Part shown: positions 5,795-11,125 of the stretch, one piece after another
How the letters are laid out: the number at the start of each line of letters is the position of its first letter
Numbering within the stretch: position 1 is the stretch's first letter
The notes under the pieces: model-generated
What the model was told of the DNA's origin: nothing
Databases searched by the model: none
Seen by the model: only the letters and a program-made list of their open reading frames with translations
Program-made: the position numbers and the translations under genes
From: JAUVIB01 sp964424545
GTDB taxonomy: Bacteria > Calditrichota > Calditrichia > Calditrichales > Calditrichaceae
Direction: 5' to 3'
Length of the DNA: 11,125 bases
Assembly: GCA_964424545.1 (NCBI GenBank)
Contig: CAYRJN010000124.1
Location: forward strand, 1-11,125

Positions 5795-7747
5795 ATGCGG
5801 ATAATTATGCTTATCAATGTTAAATCCTTATTAAGAGGTTTATTACTTTTTTATATTATTGTAATTAATACTCTTTTTTCACAAACAACCGAATATGACA
5901 CGCTTCGCTTAAAAGCAGGCAGTCAAGTCGAATTTATAAATAACCTCTTTGAAGTAGTCAGAGATACGGTAATTATTGTCCCTTCCGATTTAAAATATAT
6001 CATTTATGAGACGCCTGATTCCGCATCGCAAGAAGTTTTAAAAAATATCAAAACATATAAAGGTGAAAATAAGCTTCTTCAACTTTTACACAATTCAATT
6101 ATTGTTGAAAGGAAATCAAGTGATCAATTCGGCAATAATAGAAATTTTAATAAAAGTTTTAAAGAATATGTAGACTATCAAGGAAAAGTAATTAAAGAGA
6201 TACGCCATAAACAGGCGCATATTTTTTCCGGTTCGGTTTATGATACTATCAGTCAGGCAAAGGATAAAAAAAAAGGCGTGTTAGAAAAAATACATTATTA
6301 TACCAGAGAAAATGTAATTAAAAAATATTTAACCTTTTCCATCGGCGAAGAGCTTGATCCGCATCGTATTTCCGATTCGGAGCGGATTTTACGCGGATTG
6401 CCTTTTTTAGAAGACGCGAAAATAACGGTAATTCCGAATAAAGCCGACACCAATTCAGTTGATGTGTTGGTTGTTACAAAAGATCGTTTCGCTTGGGGTT
6501 TTAATGTTTTGCCCTATTCACTTAACCGTATTGCATCAACAATTTATAATAGGAATGTACTGGGCTACGGCTGGAACCTGCAATTGAAGTATTCATATGA
6601 TGGACGCTATGATCGGCCGGGCAGCTATAATACGCGAATGGATTTTATTAATATTAACGGGTGGTTCATTGACGCCGCGCTGGAATACGATTACGGCTCG
6701 GACAGGGAAGGGGGCGGTGTCGATTTCTCTAAACCTTTCGTGACCGTCGAAACAAAATACGGCGGAGGGTTGGATCTAAAAAATCTCCATTCGTCTCGCA
6801 ATTACGGCGATACATTATTTATATATTACACCTATAACTATGAAGATTTATGGTTAGCGCGCCAAATATCCGTTTCAAAAAGGAATCGCAATAAAACAGT
6901 CTTTATCGCGGCGCGTCTCGCGCGTAAATATTTTACCAATCGTCCTTACGTCTCGCCGGACAGCAATTACTATTTTTATAATGAAAATTCAGCTCTCGGT
7001 TCAATTATTTATTCCAATGTTGATTATTATAAATCTCGTTTGGTATATGGTTTCGGGATAACCGAAGATGTACCGGTTGGAACGCGTCTTGCTTTAACGA
7101 CGGGAATTTTATATGACGATTTTAATTATTTTAAATATCTCGGTTTAGAGACTGGCTATGCGTTTATCAATAAAAGACTGGGTTATTTTTTATATTCCGC
7201 CAAATGGGGCGCTTTATATGAGCATAAACGATTTGAACACGGCTGGATGATTTTCAATGCTAGATATATATCGCCTTTAATCCGTAAAGGGAAAAACAGT
7301 TTTCGTCATTTTATTCGAATTAGTTATGCTCAGGGATTTAAGCGTCAACGCGATTATTATTTATATTTACGCGGAGATAACGGCATTCGCGGACTTGATT
7401 TAAACGCCATAAAAGGAGTAAAACGCTTCTTCTTTTCTTATGAATCGGTGATGTTTACGCCGCTGAACTTGTATGGATTTAAGGTCTCAATTTTTGGCTT
7501 CGGCGATCTGGGCCTTATTAGAAATGGTTCAAAAAACGTGTTCAATTCAAAAATGTACAGCGGCATCGGTCTCGGTTGGCGAATTAAGAATGAAAGTTTG
7601 GTTTTTAGAACGATTCAGATCCGATTGGCCTATTATCCGAATACGGCGGACGGCGGCGGGATGCCCGGCTTTAATATTACAACAAAGGATACTCGGCTTT
7701 TTCAAAATATATTTCAAATTAAACCGATGCTGTTCGATCCACGATAA
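5795..7747 (+). CDS. Omp85-superfamily outer-membrane protein (BamA/TamA-like)
   Basis: This 650-residue protein has a signal peptide (hydrophobic residues about 11-28, Ser29-Gln30 cleavage region). It has an N-terminal region of unknown fold (about 35-165) and one recognisable POTRA-like domain (about 178-230: YLTFSIGEELDPHRISDSERILRGLPFLEDAKITV..., ending in the expected VDVLVVTKD strand). The rest is beta-barrel, full of alternating aromatic residues. The barrel carries the family's L6 motif as GIRGL (530-534) and the FGFGDLG strand motif (567-573). Omp85 proteins insert or translocate proteins, and in some cases lipids, at the outer membrane. With a single clear POTRA and no bam or tam neighbours this is more likely an accessory relative than the main BamA. 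ATG 5795 has no Shine-Dalgarno. ATG 5807, four codons later, has GGA five bases upstream and is equally plausible. It stands alone between two noncoding regions, so it is probably its own transcription unit. Confidence 0.85.
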   Translation: MRIIMLINVKSLLRGLLLFYIIVINTLFSQTTEYDTLRLKAGSQVEFINNLFEVVRDTVIIVPSDLKYIIYETPDSASQEVLKNIKTYKGENKLLQLLHNSIIVERKSSDQFGNNRNFNKSFKEYVDYQGKVIKEIRHKQAHIFSGSVYDTISQAKDKKKGVLEKIHYYTRENVIKKYLTFSIGEELDPHRISDSERILRGLPFLEDAKITVIPNKADTNSVDVLVVTKDRFAWGFNVLPYSLNRIASTIYNRNVLGYGWNLQLKYSYDGRYDRPGSYNTRMDFININGWFIDAALEYDYGSDREGGGVDFSKPFVTVETKYGGGLDLKNLHSSRNYGDTLFIYYTYNYEDLWLARQISVSKRNRNKTVFIAARLARKYFTNRPYVSPDSNYYFYNENSALGSIIYSNVDYYKSRLVYGFGITEDVPVGTRLALTTGILYDDFNYFKYLGLETGYAFINKRLGYFLYSAKWGALYEHKRFEHGWMIFNARYISPLIRKGKNSFRHFIRISYAQGFKRQRDYYLYLRGDNGIRGLDLNAIKGVKRFFFSYESVMFTPLNLYGFKVSIFGFGDLGLIRNGSKNVFNSKMYSGIGLGWRIKNESLVFRTIQIRLAYYPNTADGGGMPGFNITTKDTRLFQNIFQIKPMLFDPR

Positions 7748-7841
7748 ATTTAATTTAGGCAGCGCACGATTAATAACAATTCAAAAGATCTCGTCGCCTC
7801 TGTTTTAGATGGTTAGGCATTCTAATCAAGCGCTTTAACAT

Positions 7842-7885
7842 TCGCTTTGTCCGTTATAAGCGAGAAATTTAGTTTATTATTTTTG
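7842..7885 (+). terminator. Possible weak terminator after the Omp85 gene
   Basis: A six-base stem (TCGCTT with AAGCGA) with a ten-base loop is followed by a T-rich but interrupted tract up to about 7885. It lies about 95 bases beyond the stop. Stem strength and T-run are poor, so this is a guess from position. Confidence 0.25.
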
Positions 7886-7934
7886 TATTGGTTCTGTTGA
7901 TTCGGTACTTTTTATAGCGAAAAATCTTTGTTAT

Positions 7935-7963
7935 TTGACAAGATTCCTCCAAAAAAATATATT
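7935..7963 (+). promoter_or_regulatory. Near-consensus sigma-70-type promoter
   Basis: A perfect TTGACA (7935-7940) is separated by exactly 17 bases from TATATT (7958-7963). Transcription would begin near 7970, about 20 bases before the TTG of the short HTH frame, which has its own AGAGG site. This is the best promoter in the window by eye. It points at a decayed or very small gene and could also feed the wbpB cluster about 400 bases on. Confidence 0.6.
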
Positions 7964-7989
7964 AAAGTTAAAAAACAAAAGAGGATGCT

Positions 7990-8103
7990 TTGAGTATCAA
8001 TCAAAATCATCGGCGTTTTACGGCAAAAGAGAAGTATGCAATTATCAAAGAAGGCGAATACGGTTCAATGACTATTAACGAGGTTGCCGCAAGAATCGAA
8101 TAA
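7990..8103 (+). pseudogene. Short helix-turn-helix fragment, likely decayed transposase (IS3-type OrfA)
   Basis: A 37-codon frame starts at TTG with an AGAGG site five bases upstream and a consensus promoter before it. Its product reads RRFTAKEKYAIIKEG, then SMTINEVAARIE. That matches the start of transposase OrfA helix-turn-helix domains, where a basic 'RRF(S/T)xExK' opening, an 'IVKE' helix and an 'I.EVA..Y/HGI' helix are usual. The frame then meets TAA where the family normally continues into a GI-x-R-S-T-L/YY-x-W segment. After the stop the same frame goes on for 23 codons (8104-8175) with a lysine/arginine-rich sequence, so a nonsense or indel-broken gene is the simplest reading. No terminal inverted repeats were found. 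Alternatively it is an intact tiny DNA-binding protein. Confidence 0.5.
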
Positions 8104-8261
8104 ATGCATCGTTGCATTGCCAGTGACGCAAATAAGCGCAAAAACATCCGTAAAGCGGTTGAAATTTTGCACTAAATCACAATTCCTAATTAGAATAAAT
8201 TGCTATATTATCACGCTTTTAATAAATTACCTAATTAATCAAAAAACAAAGAAATAAACGG

Positions 8262-8278
8262 CCGAAATATTCGGTTTT
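8262..8278 (+). terminator. Small hairpin with short T-run
   Basis: CCGAA (8262-8266), ATA and TTCGG (8270-8274) form a perfect five-base stem followed by TTTT. It lies between the HTH fragment and wbpB and could end transcription from the upstream promoter. The stem is short, so confidence is low. Confidence 0.3.
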
Positions 8279-8367
8279 AATTGATAAAATACGCTCTTAT
8301 AGACTGCATTTTAAGAAAATTAAAATGTAATTGACAGGGCGGAGCTGTATAAAGGAATGGTAAACAG

Positions 8368-9321
8368 ATGGGTATGAAAAATTTTGCTCTTATCGGCGCA
8401 GCGGGATATATCGCGCCCCGCCACATGCAGGCTATTAAAGACACCGGCAATAGGCTGGTAACGGCGGTCGACCCAAGCGATTCGGTGGGCATTCTTGACC
8501 GCTATTTTATGGATGTTGATTTTTTTACGGAATTCGAACGTTTCGATCGGCATACGGAAAAACTACGCAGGGAAGGGGAAAGTAAAAGAATTCATTACGT
8601 TAGCATTTGTTCGCCGAATTATTTTCACGACGCCCATATCCGTTATGCCTTACGCGTAGGCGCCCATGCCATTTGCGAAAAACCGCTGGTCTTAAATCCG
8701 TGGAATATTGATGCGCTGGCGGAGATTGAAGAAGAGGCGCAGGGCAATATTTATAATATTTTACAGTTAAGAGTGCATCCGACCATTATCGAACTGAAAA
8801 ATAAAGTCGAAAACGAAAAGAAGAGTGAAAAACATCAAATCGACCTGAGTTATATCACTTCACGCGGTAAATGGTATTTCTATTCTTGGAAGGGCATTTT
8901 GGAAAAATCGGGCGGCGTGGCTACCAATATCGGCATTCATTTTTTCGATATGTTGATTTGGATATTCGGGAAAGTGGAAGCGTTGGAGGTGCATTATAAG
9001 GACGATAAAAAAGTAAGCGGTTATTTAGAATTGGAAAAAGCGCGCGTGCGCTGGTTCTTATCTCTCGATCGAAGCGATTTGCCGCCTCAAGCTTTACAGG
9101 AAGGAAAACCGACCTTTCGCAGCATTAAGGTGGACGGCGATGAAGTAGAATTCTCAGGGGGGTTTACCGATTTACATACGGTAGTATATAATGACATATT
9201 AAACGGCAGCGGATACCGACTCGATGACGTTCGTCCTTCGGTTGAGCTTGCTTATAATATCCGGCACTGGGAAGTCGTTACTGCAAAACGCGACAAAAAG
9301 CATCCTTTTTTGGATAAATAA
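8368..9321 (+). CDS. wbpB: UDP-GlcNAc-uronate 3-dehydrogenase (WbpB/WlbA)
   Basis: This 317-residue Gfo/Idh/MocA oxidoreductase has strong, nearly full-length resemblance to Pseudomonas WbpB and Bordetella WlbA as I recall them. It oxidises C3 of UDP-N-acetyl-glucosaminuronate with NAD, giving the 3-keto sugar that WbpE aminates. In known members the NADH is often recycled with 2-oxoglutarate. The dinucleotide-binding start is IGAAGYIAPRHM (9-20), with the family's FFTEFERFDRH segment (52-62) and SICSPNYFH (79-87). The catalytic lysine motif is CEKPL (K105), the ITSRGKWY stretch is at 163-170, and GGVATNIGIHFFD (182-194) holds the expected catalytic histidine, H191. Length is normal for the family. 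AAGGA lies 11 bases before the ATG; ATG 8374 is a close alternative. It opens the sugar-nucleotide gene run and is followed after 110 bases by its pathway partner wbpD. The wbpE aminotransferase is not in the window. Confidence 0.93.
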   Translation: MGMKNFALIGAAGYIAPRHMQAIKDTGNRLVTAVDPSDSVGILDRYFMDVDFFTEFERFDRHTEKLRREGESKRIHYVSICSPNYFHDAHIRYALRVGAHAICEKPLVLNPWNIDALAEIEEEAQGNIYNILQLRVHPTIIELKNKVENEKKSEKHQIDLSYITSRGKWYFYSWKGILEKSGGVATNIGIHFFDMLIWIFGKVEALEVHYKDDKKVSGYLELEKARVRWFLSLDRSDLPPQALQEGKPTFRSIKVDGDEVEFSGGFTDLHTVVYNDILNGSGYRLDDVRPSVELAYNIRHWEVVTAKRDKKHPFLDK

Positions 9322-9431
9322 TTTTATAGCTGTTTAGGATTAAAGATGTTAACGGCTGACAGTGCGTTATCAGGTTGGCTTTTATCATCTTTTTTTATTT
9401 TATGCGTTAGGGCAAACAAAGGATAAATTTT

Positions 9432-10055
9432 ATGACCGATAAAAAATATTTTGTGCATGAATCTTCTTATGTGGACGACGGCGTTGAAATCGGCGAAGGA
9501 ACGAAAATTTGGCATTTTTCCCATATTCAGGGCGGAGCAAAAATCGGGAAAAATTGCGTATTCGGACAAAATGTAAATGTGGGTAATAATGTTGTAATCG
9601 GAAATTATTGTAAAATTCAAAACAATGTTTCTATTTATGAAGGCGTGGAGCTGCAAGATTATGTTTTTTGCGGACCTTCGATGGTTTTTACCAATATTAG
9701 CGAACCGCGTTGTGAGTTCCCGCAGCGGGGCGCTGAATTTTATAAAAGGACGTTGGTGGGGTACGGCGCATCCATAGGGGCAAACGCAACTATTGTTTGC
9801 GGCCACGATATCGGCCGTTTTGCCTTTATTGCCGCAGGCGCTGTGGTCACAAAAAATGTGCCGGATTATGCTTTAATGGCCGGCGTTCCGGCAAAACGAG
9901 TCGGCTGGATGAGCCGGCACGGGGCAAAATTAGGACAGCCTGACAGCGACGGTATTATGGTTTGTCCCAAAAGCGGCTGGAAATACAAAGAAGTTGAAAA
10001 GGATCTTTTAAGATGTTTGGATTGGGCGGAAGATAAAGCTGTTAGCGGGGAATAG
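9432..10055 (+). CDS. wbpD: UDP-2-acetamido-3-amino-uronate 3-N-acetyltransferase (WbpD/WlbB)
   Basis: This 207-residue left-handed beta-helix acetyltransferase is built from hexapeptide repeats from about residue 15 to 150 (VEIGEGTKIWHF, AKIGKNCVFGQN, VVIGNYCKIQNN and so on). The family's CGPSMVFTN loop (80-88) and the IVCGHDIGRFAFIAAGAVVTKNVPDYALMAGVPAK end (121-155) match WbpD/WlbB. It transfers acetyl from acetyl-CoA to the 3-amino group of UDP-2-acetamido-3-amino-2,3-dideoxy-glucuronate, giving the 2,3-diacetamido sugar for O-antigen, in the cytoplasm as a trimer. The C-terminal tail (about 160-207, with two cysteines, C178 and C195) is longer than the helix needs but is present in relatives. 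An AAAGGA site lies about eight bases before the ATG. It follows wbpB at 110 bases and precedes rmlA by 93, apparently in one transcription unit. Confidence 0.93.
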   Translation: MTDKKYFVHESSYVDDGVEIGEGTKIWHFSHIQGGAKIGKNCVFGQNVNVGNNVVIGNYCKIQNNVSIYEGVELQDYVFCGPSMVFTNISEPRCEFPQRGAEFYKRTLVGYGASIGANATIVCGHDIGRFAFIAAGAVVTKNVPDYALMAGVPAKRVGWMSRHGAKLGQPDSDGIMVCPKSGWKYKEVEKDLLRCLDWAEDKAVSGE

Positions 10056-10148
10056 TGCTCGGTTGCTTGTTGCCCGATGATTGTGGATTATCGGAGGGGC
10101 GATGAGCGGGTTTTGAAATATTTAATTTTTAAATAGAAATGGATTAGG

Positions 10149-11012
10149 GTGAAAGGAATAATATTAGCCGGCGGGTCGGGAACAAGGCTGTATCCCATAA
10201 CCAAAACGGTCAGCAAACAATTATTGCCGGTTTACGACAAGCCGATGATTTATTATCCGCTGACGGTGTTAATGCTGGCGGGCATAAAAGATATATTGAT
10301 TATTTCGACGCCGCAGGATTTGCCGCAATTTAAAAATCTATTAGGCGACGGAAAGCCTTGGGGATTACATTTTCAATACGCGGAACAGCCCAGACCGGAA
10401 GGATTGGCGCAGGCTTTTATTGTCGGTCGTGATTTTATCGGCAATGATAATGTTGTCTTAATTCTCGGTGATAATATTTTTTACGGCAGCGGGTTAGCCG
10501 GTTTGTTGAAAAAGGCCGTTAAGCAGGAAAGCGGCGCGACGGTTTTCGGGTATTATGTGAGTGATCCGCAGCGTTACGGCGTGGTTGAATTTGACGAAAC
10601 CGGTCAGGTGGTCAGTATCGAAGAGAAGCCGCAAAAGCCAAAATCCAATTATGCGGTTACAGGGCTTTATTTTTATGATAATCAAGTCGTGGATATTGCC
10701 GCAAACCTAAAGCCCTCGCCGCGCGGGGAGCTGGAAATTACCGATGTTAATAAAATATATTTGCAAAGGGGCCTCTTAACGGTTCAACAAATGGGGCGCG
10801 GTTTTGCTTGGTTAGATACGGGAACGCATGATTCATTGGTTGATGCCGGTATGTTTGTTAAAACCATTGAAGACCGGCAGGGCTTAAAAATCGGCTGTGT
10901 GGAAGAAGTTGCCTATCGCAGCGGGTTAATCGATAAGGAGCAGTTGAGGAAATTAGCCGAACCTTTGATGAAAAACAATTACGGACGATATTTATTGAGC
11001 ATTGCCGATTAA
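10149..11012 (+). CDS. rmlA: Glucose-1-phosphate thymidylyltransferase
   Basis: This 287-residue enzyme matches RmlA/RfbA throughout and has the family's usual length (about 290). It condenses dTTP and glucose-1-phosphate to dTDP-glucose and pyrophosphate, the first step toward dTDP-rhamnose and other dTDP-deoxyhexoses. The nucleotide loop is GGSGTRLYPITKTVSKQLLP (8-27), followed by YDKPMIYYPL. The metal aspartate is D108 in LILGDNIFYG. Further markers are RYGVVEFD (142-149), VSIEEKPQKPKSNYAVTGLYFYD (about 155-177) and GRGFAWLDTGTHDSL (216-230) with D223. The start is GTG, with GGA five bases upstream, and it is the only start that gives the full N-terminal motif. No rmlB, C or D follows directly. 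The next gene begins nine bases later with a DUF2061 protein. The product may feed the same surface polysaccharide as wbpB/wbpD. Confidence 0.96.
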   Translation: MKGIILAGGSGTRLYPITKTVSKQLLPVYDKPMIYYPLTVLMLAGIKDILIISTPQDLPQFKNLLGDGKPWGLHFQYAEQPRPEGLAQAFIVGRDFIGNDNVVLILGDNIFYGSGLAGLLKKAVKQESGATVFGYYVSDPQRYGVVEFDETGQVVSIEEKPQKPKSNYAVTGLYFYDNQVVDIAANLKPSPRGELEITDVNKIYLQRGLLTVQQMGRGFAWLDTGTHDSLVDAGMFVKTIEDRQGLKIGCVEEVAYRSGLIDKEQLRKLAEPLMKNNYGRYLLSIAD

Positions 11013-11021
11013 CGGAAGCGC

Positions 11022-11125
11022 ATGTATAAAGAAACAAAAAAACGGGCAATAGCAAAAACCATATCCTGGCGGATTACGGCAACCTTAACGACGGCGCTTC
11101 TTGTTTATCTGTTTACCGGCGAATT
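11022..11125 (+). CDS. DUF2061-family small membrane protein, N-terminal part only
   Basis: Only 34 complete codons fit before the right edge. The sequence has a basic start (MYKETKKRAIAK) followed by TISWRITATLTTALLVYLFTGE, which fits the DUF2061 pattern of K-x-x-S-W-R-hydrophobic helix ending in T/S-G. Family members are about 70-90 residues, have two predicted membrane segments and have no established function. They often lie beside nucleotide-sugar or sulfate-activation genes. GGAAG is four bases before the ATG, and the start follows the rmlA stop by nine bases, so the gene is probably translated from the same transcript. Confidence 0.7.
   Translation, partial: MYKETKKRAIAKTISWRITATLTTALLVYLFTGE

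Larger units (their letters stand above)
7748..8367. other. 620-base region with promoter, HTH fragment and hairpins
   Basis: Nothing long is encoded here. After the Omp85 stop there is a weak hairpin, TCGCTT (7842-7847) with AAGCGA (7858-7863), then a T-rich tract, a possible terminator. A near-consensus promoter (7935-7963) and a short HTH reading frame (7990-8103) follow, then AT-rich sequence with a CCGAA-ATA-TTCGG hairpin (8262-8274). A TTGACA at 8331 and TATAAA at 8348 are only 11 bases apart, too close for a standard promoter, so the wbpB promoter is not identified. Confidence 0.55.

Noticed and set aside
8331..8353. TTGACA and TATAAA just before wbpB as a promoter
   Set aside because: The spacing is only 11 bases and the -10 would lie about 15-20 bases from the start codon over the ribosome site, so it is unlikely to be a standard promoter.
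9324..9806. 160-codon minus-strand frame over wbpD
   Set aside because: It lies antisense to a clearly recognised acetyltransferase gene and has no recognisable domain.

Overview
This AT-rich window looks like chromosomal DNA of a Gram-negative bacterium. Two proteins have signal peptides ending in Ala-Gln or Ser-Gln, a habit common in Bacteroidota and related (FCB-group) phyla. One protein is an Omp85-type outer-membrane barrel. Shine-Dalgarno sites are purine-rich (AGAAGGA, AGAGG), and one textbook TTGACA-17-TATATT promoter is present, so a relative of Bacteroidota outside the classical -33/-7 promoter group is possible. The species cannot be named from the sequence.

Layout. The first 2.17 kb (minus strand) hold most of an exported phospholipase D-superfamily protein whose C-terminus lies beyond the left edge. 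It diverges from a LysE-family membrane exporter (2321-3145). Next comes a tightly coupled pair, a CDP-alcohol phosphatidyltransferase (3404-4291) and a LicC/IPCT-like nucleotidyltransferase (4291-5031), sharing one base. Together they look like a two-step pathway that activates a phosphorylated alcohol as a CDP derivative and transfers it to a lipid or alcohol acceptor. A 0.76-kb gap follows, carrying a cluster of REP-like palindromes, then an Omp85-superfamily outer-membrane protein (5795-7747). A second gap of 0.6 kb carries a near-consensus promoter driving a 37-codon helix-turn-helix fragment, probably a decayed transposase.

The right third is a surface-polysaccharide sugar-nucleotide cluster: wbpB/wlbA (8368-9321), wbpD/wlbB (9432-10055), rmlA (10149-11012) and the start of a DUF2061 membrane protein (11022 to the edge). 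WbpB and WbpD are the oxidation and 3-N-acetylation enzymes of the UDP-2,3-diacetamido-2,3-dideoxy-uronate pathway. RmlA starts the dTDP-deoxyhexose branch. The partners (WbpA, WbpE, WbpI, RmlBCD) are not in the window and would be expected downstream or elsewhere.

Taken together the window concerns the cell envelope: lipid head-group chemistry, outer-membrane protein assembly and O-antigen or capsule precursors. The least ordinary items are the coupled cytidylyltransferase/CDP-alcohol transferase pair, the phospholipase D protein with a beta-rich N-terminal region, and the palindrome cluster. No wholly new system is provable from this sequence alone.
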